A stretch of 13,329 nt of DNA from Fennellomyces sp. T-0311 (GCA_025266875.1 JALLLT010000163.1:1-13329); one strand, 5' to 3'; shown: positions 1 through 7,756, counted from the first letter of the stretch. Translations and numbers: made by a program. The notes: generated from the letters alone by a model not told the origin.

Positions 1-59
1 TCCGTGTTATCGCCGTAATCCCTAATGACCATACTGCCTTATTACGAAGGAGCGGATAG

Positions 60-1144
60 TCATGCAGAGACTGAGTTAACGTGAATGGTCCTTCTTGAAG
101 TCTGAACCCAGATCAAGGTCTCACTGACACACAAGCCAGTGAACAGGCCAATAGATAACTGTGCGGTTGTTGATGTCGAAATAAAGGAACGGATGTAACA
201 AAGGCTGAGATGGAAAGGTATGTAGACAATGGATGACTGGTATGTCAGGATACGACACCACCGCAATTCGTTTTTTGCTCGATAAAAGCTCAACAATTTT
301 GGACGTAAACCTTCGATGTAAGCGTTGACGCGTCGCATCATAGCATCAAATGTTTCTCGAGGTAAACCGGCATCCGCTGCCATTGCATACAAATCCATGC
401 TACATTGAATATGGCTTTCGTTAGTAAGGTGAAATTCGCGCAGATCGATTATCTCGGAGCCGTCTGCAGCTGTAGTGGGAGAGTTTGCATCCAATGACTC
501 CAAAAGTCCAGCTTGCAGCTGTGTGTTGAATATATTGCTTAGTAACGGAGTAGTTTGGCTCAAGCGCAGTTCAAGGTCGTCAACTTCCATGGGTTCAGGA
601 GCTGTGCTCAATGGGGCGTGAAGGATGATTGTTGGAGCGTCAAGGCTGCTCGGTGGGGCATCAGTGGTAATAGGTGAGGCATCAGTGGTGATCGATGAGG
701 CATCAGGGGCTATCGGTGGGGCATCATCATCTGTCCAGTGGTCACCATAATAATCGTAATCGTAATTTGGACCCATGTTCTCCAAGTTACTTCCAGCATT
801 CTGCAAGTACATACTCCATGAATATTCGATTATTAATATAATGTATCGGATCGTACCTGACTAGACTGATTATTAAGATCAGTGAGAGGTGCCAGGGCAC
901 CTGTAGGGTGTGCTTCAGGTAGCATGGCAGCAGTTGAACTTTCACCATTTGTCTATGGGGCAAAACGATATACTTAGTATTCCTTGTCAACGACACGAAC
1001 AATTGCACTTACTGATCTTCCGAATGCAAGGCTTTCACAATCTAACCGCACTCGATCTTGCATGCATTCATCCAAATGATCCTTGATTTCAGTGGTTGTA
1101 CCAGTAATTATATAGCAACAGCCATAGCACTGGACGCTGGGCAT
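60..1144 (-). CDS. Zinc-finger protein, transposase-like N-terminal part (spliced; 3' end unresolved)
   Basis: The start is a strong-context ATG (GCCACCATG) at 1144. Exon 1 is 1144-1013, exon 2 952-857, and exon 3 runs from 800; introns of 60 and 56 bp have GTAAGT/CATAG and GTACGA/TTGCAG ends and all joins are phase 0. Residues 6-27 give C-x2-C...H-x4-C (CYGC...HLDEC), a short finger at the extreme N-terminus. Residues 77-140 are an acidic, Asp/Ala/Pro/Thr-rich linker coded by a 21-bp repeat. Next comes a helical segment (SMDLYAMAADAGLPRETFDA) resembling the N-terminal region of fungal CACTA/Tnp2-like or KDZ-like transposases; this is a family impression, not a proven match. Beyond about 259 the protein is unclear: a 54-bp intron (258-205) is possible, and the frame then stays open to a stop at 60, but that tail is not transposase-like. 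The gene may be truncated or continue past the window. It is divergent from the gene at 1241. Confidence 0.5.
652..740. repeat. 21-bp coding minisatellite, about 4 units
   Basis: GGCATCA recurs at 657, 678, 699 and 720, exactly every 21 bp. The units diverge slightly and encode the repeated Asp-Ala-Ser/Pro-x-x-Thr-Thr linker of the minus-strand gene. Because 21 is a multiple of three, copy-number change would keep the reading frame. Confidence 0.8.
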
Positions 1145-1240
1145 GGTGGCAGTGATTTAATTAAGAGAGTGAGATTATTGGAAGTGACTGACTGTACTTA
1201 GTACCAAAACAACTTTACAGCTTTTACCACATTCACTCCC
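1145..1240. promoter_or_regulatory. Shared divergent promoter region
   Basis: These 96 bp separate the ATG of the minus-strand gene (1144) from the ATG of the plus-strand gene (1241). They contain the palindrome TTAATTAA near 1157 and a CCAAT motif on the minus strand (read as ATTGG on plus, near 1177). No clear TATA box is visible in either direction. Co-regulation of the two genes is an inference from the arrangement. Confidence 0.5.
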
Positions 1241-2765
1241 ATGTCCACCGACACTGCGCTGACTCTTTTCACCAGTTTCCGTGAAGATATACGGGAATTC
1301 AGGGAACTTGTCATATCCAAATCCGCAAAGACAACTGCTGCAATTGATGAACTGAAGGCTGCTGTCACTGAACTAAAGGATCGTGTTACAGATTTGACAG
1401 AAACCGTCAACAACTTCCGTGCGAATCGTGACCATTTCTTGGAGCAAGACTTAGAAGCAAACATGACCGAGTTTCCGCGTGCGCGTGCTGATGCCAACCC
1501 ATTCAAAGACGTGGAGTTTTCACGAGATGTTTCTTTTCCCGTTAACGACAATGGTAGCCAAAAAACACCCAGCTGGGAGCTATTCGAGATCCTGGGTAAA
1601 GAGATTATCGGCGAGGCGAAGTGGAAGGTCCGGTATCTCAACACATTCAAGAAGAACGCCAGAATCTACTCAGATTCACTTGCACGACGCGCACGATGCA
1701 AATTGAAGTTGCCCTCGGACGCGACATGGAGTGACGTTGACCCTGAAGACCAATACATCATTGTGGATATCCTTGAAAAGGGAATTGGCGGCGAATATCC
1801 TTTGAAAGCATGTGTTGGGCAATGGGGAGCAAAGGTCTTGATGGTGAAGGCTTTTTTCCGAACGAAAGGACAAGGTGAGCTCTGGGAACCATTAGTTAGC
1901 TCGAAACCAACTAATATTTTTATTTTTCAGGTTTGGTCGAACCGGCGAAAAAGTCTCGAAGGTATCACTATTATTTCCTGTTTTCTTGAATGAGATATTA
2001 AGGTATTTTATCTTTAGTGCAACCAATGCACCGTCTGTGGAAGCCGGATCCCAAGCTAGGTATTGCTTTTATTTCCTGTTTTCTTGAATGGGATATTAAG
2101 GGTGTTTTATGTTTAGCACAACCAGTGCATCTCCTGCTGATGCTGAATCCCGCCCAACAGGCTCAAGCGTTCAAAGGTAAGCTATACAATCATATAAAAT
2201 TTCTTTACACTGAGAAATTATTACTTTTAGCCCAAGAATATCGATTTCGCCATCTCGCTCTCCAGAACCAAGCGTTGTTCCCGAAGCACGGTATGTAATA
2301 TTTACTATTATGATTTTATAAACAGAAGGCTAATGGAATGCAGTTCAAACAAACGAAATCCTGTTGATGATTACTTTGCCGCATTTGACGCCGTATTGAC
2401 AAGTGAGGACGACTCGGATGAAGTTCCTGATACAGCTGCAAGACTGCCCCAACGAAAGCGTACACAACATTCCCAAGCAACTACTATCGAAACTCCATTG
2501 CCAAGTGATGATGAGGATGTGCCTCTGGTGAAGAACAGGAGGGGTGACCAAAAGGTGCAAGGCTCCAAGGACAAGGGCAAAAAGCGTGCGACTCCGATCG
2601 GTATGTATTCCAAGCAACTGAGAATGAGCTTCATCTCACCATTGAGTATTTTTTCCGTTAGAATCTGCCCCCAAAAGAAAACGTGGACGCCCGTCGAACG
2701 CAGAAAGGCAAGCAAAAAGAGCAGCGCAGGAAGCGGCACAGAAAGCAGCAACATCGAACAACTAA
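1241..2765 (+). CDS. Coiled-coil protein with C-terminal AT-hook (7 exons, 395 aa)
   Basis: Exons 1241-1874, 1931-1961, 2018-2059, 2117-2176, 2231-2290, 2344-2600 and 2662-2765 join to 1188 nt without internal stops. Introns are 53-61 bp with GT...AG ends. Residues about 5-70 form a charged amphipathic helix (ELKAAVTELKDRVTDLTETV) typical of a coiled coil. A compact domain follows at about 115-210 (WELFEILGKEIIGEAKW...); I do not recognise it. Residues 212-275 are a Ser/Pro-rich linker made by exons 3-5, whose lengths (42, 60, 60) are all multiples of three in phase 2. Then comes an acidic stretch (SEDDSDE), and residues 366-374 are an AT-hook (KRKRGRPSN), a minor-groove DNA-binding motif. 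A nuclear DNA-binding or adaptor role is likely. Divergence from the finger gene suggests an accessory protein of the same transposon, but this is inference; a host gene is the alternative. Confidence 0.65.
1962..2137 (+). repeat. Tandemly duplicated intron plus exon start (period 98 bp)
   Basis: Intron 2 (1962-2017) and intron 3 (2060-2116) of the AT-hook gene are near copies: both carry TATTTCCTGTTTTCTTGAAT followed by GATATTAAGG and end TTTAG. The following exon starts are also alike (GCAACCAATGCA and ACAACCAGTGCA). The repeat period is 98 bp, so an intron-exon unit has been tandemly duplicated with both splice sites kept. Confidence 0.85.
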
Positions 2766-3033
2766 TACCCCAGATACCCAGGAACGTCTTGATATTTTGT
2801 TGTCATGGTTTCATTGTTTCACTGGATGTAATAGCATATTGATACGTCTCATGGATAGAAAACAAAAATAAAAGCAGTTCAAAGCAATTATTTATATTCA
2901 AAATCAATTCAGACACTCAAAAATAGTTCAAAAGGAAATTCAAAAAAGGGGCCATTTCGAATTTATTTTGCGTTACGAGCTTTTAAATATTTTTTGAATT
3001 TTTTTTTTCTGAGGTGAGGTGTAGGATACAACA
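2766..3033. other. AT-rich 3' flank with phased A-tracts and a 12-bp inverted repeat
   Basis: No gene is seen. An AATAAA polyadenylation-type signal lies near 2866, about 100 bp after the AT-hook gene. A-tracts preceded by TCA follow at about 2900, 2919, 2930 and 2942, mostly 11-12 bp or about two helical turns apart, a pattern that favours bent DNA. AAATTCAAAAAA (2936-2947) is the exact inverted complement of 2990-3001. This could be the remnant of a transposon end, but no matching end is present in the window. Confidence 0.4.
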
Positions 3034-3178
3034 CAGTAAGCCGCAGTAGTATTTTATTAGCATTAGAAAACATATAAATATCCTCTTAGACTAAAAGAAT
3101 AAACATTATCTTACGACTTCTCTTTCAAACCTTTTTCTGTTATTGGCTATGGTTCATCCACCAACAAATGACACAACA
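3034..3178 (+). mobile_element. Truncated LTR, 3' part only
   Basis: This segment matches 10861-11006, the last 146 bp of the gypsy 5' LTR, in the same orientation at roughly 90% identity by eye. It keeps the TATA-like ATATAAATAT, AATAAA and the terminal ACACAACA (ACACGACA in the other copy). The similarity ends sharply at 3034, so the 5' part is missing, and no primer-binding site or gag follows. It is a remnant of another insertion of the same family. Confidence 0.8.
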
Positions 3179-3228
3179 CACTACGACATATAAAAAGTTT
3201 ACTAAAACTACTGGATTTTTCCTCGTAA

Positions 3229-3523
3229 TTGGGAAGGCTTTATTTTTCGGATTGGGAAGTGCCGAATTTCTACTTTGGGAATAGAGTATTTTTGGATTGG
3301 GAACTGTGATTTTAGTATTGGGAAGCACAATAAAATTATTGGGAGGTGTCCTTTTCTCTGATTGGGAGGTTGAATATGTGGTTTGGGAAGTGCTCTATTT
3401 TCTGATTGGGAGGCTTAATACCGTGATTTGGGGGCTCATGTATTATCTTATTGGGAGGTTCAGAAAAACCATTTGGGAGCAACGACATCTTCATATTGGG
3501 ATACTTGACTTACATTATATGGG
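3229..3523 (+). repeat. Left terminal array: 14 TTGGGA-type motifs every 21-23 bp
   Basis: The GGG cores start at 3231, 3254, 3277, 3299, 3320, 3341, 3364, 3385, 3408, 3430, 3453, 3475, 3498 and 3521. The usual motif is (A/T)TTGGGA(A/G); the last unit is degenerate (TATGGGATA). The DNA between motifs is not repeated, so this is not a simple minisatellite. The regular spacing of about two helical turns would put the motifs on one face of the helix. A likely role is binding of the element's transposase or accessory protein. Confidence 0.85.
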
Positions 3524-3556
3524 ATATCGTGCAAAAGCAAAATAGCAATTAACAGT

Positions 3557-4742
3557 TTATTCCTCCATATACAATTTCTCTAACGAGCTAAGCACTTCAT
3601 CCATATTTTCTGGCTTATCTCTGTACATCCTGTCGATGAATCGTCGATATTTGGTGTTCGCCAGGTACAGATTCTTTCTTCGCTGTAGTGTTGCTACTGG
3701 AAAGCCCAATTCCGCTTCTATTGCTCGTGCTCTTCGTAATTTGTTAGAGTACTCGTAAATCGCAGACAAATATTTCTTGGGATCATTCTCTGCACCACGC
3801 TTTCTCTTTTCTCCAACCTTTGCTCCACTCGACGAGCTCTCTGCTTTTGCTGCTGCCGTTTGCTGCACAGGCTTTTGACGTGTTTGCATCTTTCGAGGCT
3901 GTTGTATTTCCTGAAGCATCTGAAGCAGCTGTATCTGCTGTGAAACTTGAGCTTGTTGCAGCTCAAGTTGATGTGAATGCTGAAGCCGCTGAAGCTCCTC
4001 ATGATGCTTCTGTGATTGGTGAGCTTGTTGAAGTTCTAGCTGATGTTGGTGTTGTTGAGATTCTTGCACTTGACAGAGCTGAATCTGGTGTAACCGCTCT
4101 AGCTTTTGGATTTCTCCAAGGTACTGTTGCTGTTGTGCTTGTTGTGCTTGTTCTAGCTCGATATGGTACGACTGTTGAAGCTCTTTTAATTGCTTAAAGT
4201 ACTGTTCCTGAAGTAATTGCTGAGCTTGTTCGAGTTCAGTCTGATATGATTGCTGAAACCGTTGCAGTTGTTGAAGGTACTGCTGTTGGCTTGATTCCTC
4301 GCCTTGTTGAACTAGTTGAAGCTGTTCCAGTTGCTGTTTGATCTTTATCTCTTGTAATTGGATATTCTCATATTGTAACTCCATGTATTCTTTGATATCA
4401 ACGATAAATGACAACTCGGTGTCAAATTCGTACTTGACTCTGGCTCTCTTTGCATTGAGTACTTTAATAAATTGCTCTATGTTACAGATGTTAGAATAAT
4501 ATATTACAGCCTCTTGATAACGTACCGATAAGTGGATCTTCATCTCTGATGACCCCAGAAATCTCTCGGATATCATCGTCAGTAAGAGTTATTGAGGGCA
4601 AAATGGGTGTTGGCGGAATAGGTTCATCAAGATATGCAAGCATCTCTTCAGTAGTGGCAGTATACGGATTAAAAAATCTTGAAGCTGCATGGGTAGAAGA
4701 AGCAGTAGGAACTGAGTTTGGGGCAGAGGAGGGATGATCCAT
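3557..4742 (-). CDS. Gln-rich coiled-coil protein, putative transposon accessory (2 exons, 378 aa)
   Basis: Exon 1 is 4742-4526 and exon 2 is 4476-3557; the 49-bp intron (GTACGT...CATAG) joins in phase 1 and yields 1137 nt. Residues 1-72 are Pro/Ser/Thr-rich with an acidic helix (LTDDDIREISGVIRDED). Residues about 107-276 are extremely Gln-rich, with a degenerate repeat of about 26 residues built on YLxxLQxLQQSYQxELEQAQ, predicted as a long coiled coil. A basic nuclear-localisation-like KRKR lies near 296. Residues about 300-378 form a basic helical C-terminus (YSNKLRRARAIEAELGFPVA) that could bind DNA; I do not recognise the fold. It lies between the inverted arrays and is divergent from the transposase gene. 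An array-binding or multimerising partner of the transposase is a guess. The antisense frame here looks like a protein only because of the repeat. Confidence 0.65.
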
Positions 4743-5078
4743 TACAAAAGATTAAGAATTGGAGCGTTTATGATCTGACAGCATCAAAACGCATCTCTTT
4801 TATTGGCATTTGGCAGTGTTACATAACATCATGAAAATCGGTAAACATATTTTTAAGGAAATCTAATCAAGTATGATGACGATGACGATGACGGTGACGA
4901 TGATGAAAACGGATGATGCATCGTTTTGGGAAGGAAGCACCTCAACCTTGTGATATTAAAAATGCTGAGCTGCATTTAAGGAGCAGAAGTTGTTTTTGGC
5001 AATGGCAAGTTGTCTTTGCATCACAAAAAGACAATGACGTGACATGCTGCCATGACAGTTTGCATCGGATTTTAGTTA
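4743..5078. promoter_or_regulatory. Left half of interrupted divergent promoter region, with GATGAC microsatellite
   Basis: No gene is supported here. The region is the upstream flank of the Gln-rich gene and was once continuous with 7757-7965 before the Merlin-like insertion, giving an original spacer of about 545 bp. It has a (GATGAC)n-type tract at about 4874-4906 and an AATAAAAGAG stretch on the minus strand near 4800 as a weak TATA candidate. A 65-codon frame at 4913-5110 crosses the insertion boundary and is not considered a gene. Confidence 0.5.
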
Positions 5079-5540
5079 ATATAAGCGTCTACACATATTT
5101 GACTATATAATAGGATATACTATATATAGAAGCCTCGTTTAAAATGTTTATAGTAAAACAAATGTCCGGAATTCATTGGAACGTGTTTTCAAACCCAGAT
5201 ATGCCTCCATTGTTTCACAAATTAAAAAACAAACTTTCTAAAATTAATTTCTACTTTTTGTGTATAATAATCAGCCCTGAAATTAATACTGTGGGATAAC
5301 AAACATGGGGTCTATCACTGGTGAAGATTTGAAGCCAATTGGAGTACTTTGAAATTAGTAATATTTATATAACGTATGCTTAATTTACTGTAGCCAAAGC
5401 AATCTGGCAAATCGATTTGAAATGGTATAGTGGTCAGAGTAGTGGCCAAGCAACCGAAAGGTTTTGGGTTCGAGTCCCAGTTCAGACATTTTTATATACA
5501 TTAGTATTTATATTATATAAAATCTGATTTTCCATTTCCT
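5079..5540 (+). repeat. Left terminal inverted repeat of Merlin-like element
   Basis: It starts ATATAAGCGTCTACACAT and matches the reverse complement of 7301-7756 base for base over most of its length. Similarity fades near GATTTTCCATTT at about 5526-5540, some 35 bp before the transposase ATG. It contains a complete tRNA-like pol III unit (see 5415-5493). Confidence 0.9.
5415..5493 (+). ncRNA. tRNA-like pol III unit in left TIR, reading inward
   Basis: The A box TGGTATAGTGG (5423-5433) and B box GGTTCGAGTCC (5467-5477) match the RNA polymerase III internal promoter consensus. Their 33-bp gap is normal for a tRNA, and a T5 terminator follows at 5489-5493. A TTGGG/CCCAG T-stem forms around the B box, and ATTTGAA (5415-5421) pairs with TTCAGAC (5481-5487) at 6 of 7 positions including one G-U. 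The middle is degenerate: AACC-GAAA-GGTT makes a tetraloop hairpin instead of a good seven-base anticodon loop. It is therefore tRNA-derived rather than a working tRNA. Confidence 0.65.
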
Positions 5541-5573
5541 TTGCTCTGTTTCTTTCTCTTTCTGTTTATTATT

Positions 5574-6921
5574 ATGTGGGATCGCACTGCAAAAAAAGGA
5601 TTAATTAGCTTGGCCAGTTTTTTTAAAACTTTTCCAAATGAAGAAGCCACAAGAGAGTAAGTTTTTTTTAATGGATGGATGGATGGATGGATGGATGGAT
5701 GGATGGATGGATAGATGGCTGAATGGATGGATGGCTGAATGGATGGATGGCTGGATGGATAAATAGATGAGTGGATGAATGGATAACTAACCTTATGCTT
5801 TTAGATTTCTTACTAAGGAAGGGATTTTTACTACTGCTGCTTCTCTTTGTAGCTTGGGCAAGGAAATGTATTTAATCAAGTCTCCAAATCGTACTCCTAT
5901 TTGGCGTTGCACAAGACGTAACTGCTGTGGAAATGAATCCAAGTCTACAAGAAACAAGTCATTCTTTTCAGGTCGTAAGGTTCCTTTGCACTCAGTATTG
6001 CTTGTAATTTTACTCTTTTTGGGAGGAGTAAAACAGCTTGCAATTGCTGAGTATACTGAGCTGAATCCTTACACTGTAAGATCCATAATTGGCGATATCT
6101 ATCTACTTATGGAAGGTGATTTAAAGATGAAGGATATGAGAATTGGTAGGTTTGGTAATTAAATGGTTTTTCATTATATTGACATGTTTACTAGGTGGCA
6201 AAGGAGTCAAGGTCCAAGTTGATGAAAGCAAGTTTGGAAAACGCAAGCATCATGTTGGTCATAAAGTTGATGGGGTCTGGGTTCTTGGTGGCGTTGAAGA
6301 GACGAATCAAAGGAAGGTTTTTATGGCAACAGTCCCAGTTAGAAATGCTGCTATGCTTGAATTGGTTTTAAAAACCTATATAAAGCCTGGTAGCATTATT
6401 TCAACTGATGGCTAGGCTGCTTATAAAAACTTGGACAAGCTGCCACAAAACTACCAGCATAAAGTGGTCAACCATTCGAAGGAATTCAAAGCACCAGATG
6501 GCACATGTACCAATACCATTGAAGGTAACTTTATTATATATTAGATACTTATACTTTATACTAATATATATTAGGTACATGGAATGGTGTCAAGATCATG
6601 GTTGGTGCGCGCCATAGAACAAAAGCTATCATGCCTTGGAGATTAGTAGAGTTTATTTGGAGAAGAAAGCATGCTGGTAATCTTTGGAATGCTATATTGA
6701 CTGCCTTAAAAGAGGTGTCATTTGAAAAAGCACCCAAAGCAGGTCCAACTGACTTACCAATGTTTACTAAAGCAACATTTGAACAAGGTATGCTTTTTAT
6801 TGCGTTTATAAATGACTATTCTAATTAAGGTTATTATATAGTGCAAGAAAAGAGAAAACGTGGTAGACCATCAAAAGAAGAAATGATTATCAACAAAAAG
6901 CAAAAAAAAAAATACAACTAA
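5574..6921 (+). pseudogene. Merlin-like (ISXO2-type) DDE transposase, 5 exons, one nonsense codon
   Basis: Exons 5574-5656, 5805-6145, 6195-6524, 6575-6787 and 6842-6921 join to 1047 nt (348 residues plus stop) in one frame apart from one TAG. Introns are 148, 49, 50 and 54 bp. The N-terminus has a partly degenerate zinc ribbon: WRCTRRNCC is kept, but the first Cys pair is reduced to CSLG. The catalytic core shows D151 (VQVDESKFGKRK), D213 (STDG) and E251 (NTIEGTWNG), spacing DD37E, as expected for cut-and-paste ISXO2/Merlin transposases, followed by the family signature MPWRLVEFIWRRKH. The C-terminus adds an AT-hook (RKRGRPSK, 327-334). Codon 215 is TAG (6413-6415) right after D213-G214, where the family usually has an aromatic residue, most simply TGG. 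This copy should yield only a truncated protein unless the stop is read through. ATG 5574 is chosen because it opens the frame just inside the TIR. Confidence 0.85.
5670..5790 (+). repeat. (GGAT)n microsatellite inside intron 1 of the Merlin transposase
   Basis: About nine uninterrupted GGAT units are followed by interrupted GGAT/GGCTGAAT units. The tract fills nearly all of the 148-bp intron (5657-5804), between donor GTAAGT and branch-point-like ATAACTAAC plus TTTTAG. The other introns of this gene are 49-54 bp, so the extra length is the repeat. Confidence 0.9.
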
Positions 6922-7300
6922 GCCTAGACAATATGCTATTGTTTAAATAGAATGTATATGATATATTTTTAATAGAACTTTATATTTTAACATCTTAAAA
7001 AGTGTTGCTATTATATTATTTAAGTTTTCTAGATAGCTAATAGTACTGTAAGTAGTATACTATTATAAAGTTATTGAAAAGTTTGAAAATGAGGGCCGAT
7101 AGGCCCTCAAAATTTTAGTAAATGTGTAAGCTATTGATAAAGTGAGCCTCTTCGCTTTGCTTCGAGTCACTTTATCAATAGCTTACACATTTACTAAAAT
7201 TTTGAGGTTAAAGAAAAAAATAAAAGTATATACTATAAATTGTTTTCTTTAATGTACACCTTTAAATTATAAGCAGAATGAAAAGAAAACATAGTTTTGA
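6922..7300. other. AT-rich 3' untranslated part of the Merlin-like element
   Basis: No coding sequence is seen after the transposase stop. The stretch is very AT-rich and its only clear structure is the double hairpin at 7090-7207. An AATAAA-type signal is present near 7217. Confidence 0.5.
7090..7207. repeat. Perfect 41-bp foldback with an overlapping 8-bp GATA-loop hairpin
   Basis: The arm at 7105-7145 is the exact reverse complement of 7167-7207, separated by a 21-nt loop rich in CTTCG. Overlapping its left foot, TGAGGGCC-GATA-GGCCCTCA (7090-7109) is a perfect 8-bp stem with a GATA loop. The two structures share 7105-7109 and cannot form completely at once. It lies downstream of the transposase gene. 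It could be a small foldback insertion, a transcript-end structure or a regulatory RNA; nothing decides between these. Confidence 0.9.
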
Positions 7301-7756
7301 AATGAAAACCACATTTTATATAATATGAAAACTAAAGTATATAAAAATATCTGACTGGGACTCGAACTCAAAACCTTTCGGTTGCTTGGCCACTACTCTA
7401 ACCACTATACCATTTCAAATCGATTTGCCAGACTGCTTTGGCGACGGTAAATTAAGCATACGTTATATAAATATTACTAATTTTAAGGTACTCCAATTGG
7501 CTTCAAATCTTCACCAGTGATAGACCCCATGTTTGTTATCCCACAGTATTAATTTCAGGGCTGATTATTATACACAAAAAGTAGAAATTAATTTTAGAAA
7601 GTTTGTTTTTTAATTTGTGAAACAATGGAGGCATATCTGGGTTTGAAAACACGTTCCAATGAATTCCGGACATTTGTTTTACTATAAACATTTTAAACGA
7701 GGCTTCTATATATAGTATATCCTATTATATAGTCAAATATGTGTAGACGCTTATAT
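7301..7756 (-). repeat. Right terminal inverted repeat of Merlin-like element
   Basis: It is the reverse-complement partner of 5079-5540 and ends GTGTAGACGCTTATAT. Scattered substitutions and single-base indels separate the copies, for example CCCAGTTCAGAC on the left versus CCCAGTCAGAT here, showing the two ends have drifted since insertion. Confidence 0.9.
7343..7420 (-). ncRNA. tRNA-like pol III unit in right TIR, reading inward
   Basis: Read on the minus strand, the A box TGGTATAGTGG (7412-7402) is intact. The B box is AGTTCGAGTCC (7368-7358), one base off the consensus where the left copy is perfect. A T5 terminator is at 7347-7343. One base of the 3' acceptor strand is deleted, so this copy folds less well than the left one. 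Confidence 0.6.

Larger units (their letters stand above)
5079..7756 (+). mobile_element. Merlin-like (IS1016/ISXO2-type) DNA transposon, 2.68 kb, nested
   Basis: Terminal inverted repeats of about 460 bp (5079-5540 and 7301-7756) are collinear over their whole length with only scattered differences, and both end at ATATAAGCGTCTACAC. Between them lies one spliced transposase gene with an ISXO2/Merlin-type core. The element is visibly more AT-rich than the gypsy element to its right. Merlin elements normally make 8-9 bp target duplications; the flanks (CGGATTTTAG before, CGACTTTTAA after) are similar but not identical, so the duplication is not proven. It sits in the promoter region between the two genes of the surrounding transposon. 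Confidence 0.8.

Noticed and set aside
1198..1650. Minus-strand 150-codon frame
   Set aside because: It is antisense to exon 1 of the AT-hook gene and shows only Ser-rich composition without domain features.
3297..3545. Frame encoding a repeated Gly/Leu/Ile-rich peptide, with a twin at 10680-10468
   Set aside because: It is just the translation of the TTGGGA array. The spacing varies from 21 to 24 bp, so the motif keeps changing frame, which argues against coding selection.
3820..4197. Plus-strand frame of 125 codons with an apparent hydrophobic leader
   Set aside because: It is antisense to the Gln-rich coiled-coil gene; CAG/CAA repeats read backwards give Leu/Val/Ala-rich sequence. The sense gene has a clean splice and full-length frame.
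4913..5110. Plus-strand 65-codon frame
   Set aside because: It crosses the left boundary of the Merlin-like element, has no recognisable motif and lies in a promoter region.
5415..5488. Functional tRNA gene (possible GAA anticodon)
   Set aside because: Pol III boxes are excellent, but the anticodon arm does not form a five-pair stem with a seven-base loop, and the acceptor has a terminal mismatch. Described instead as tRNA-like.
5671..5720. CRISPR-like regular repeat
   Set aside because: It is a plain GGAT microsatellite without spacers, in a eukaryotic intron. The TTGGGA arrays have too short a repeat for CRISPR.
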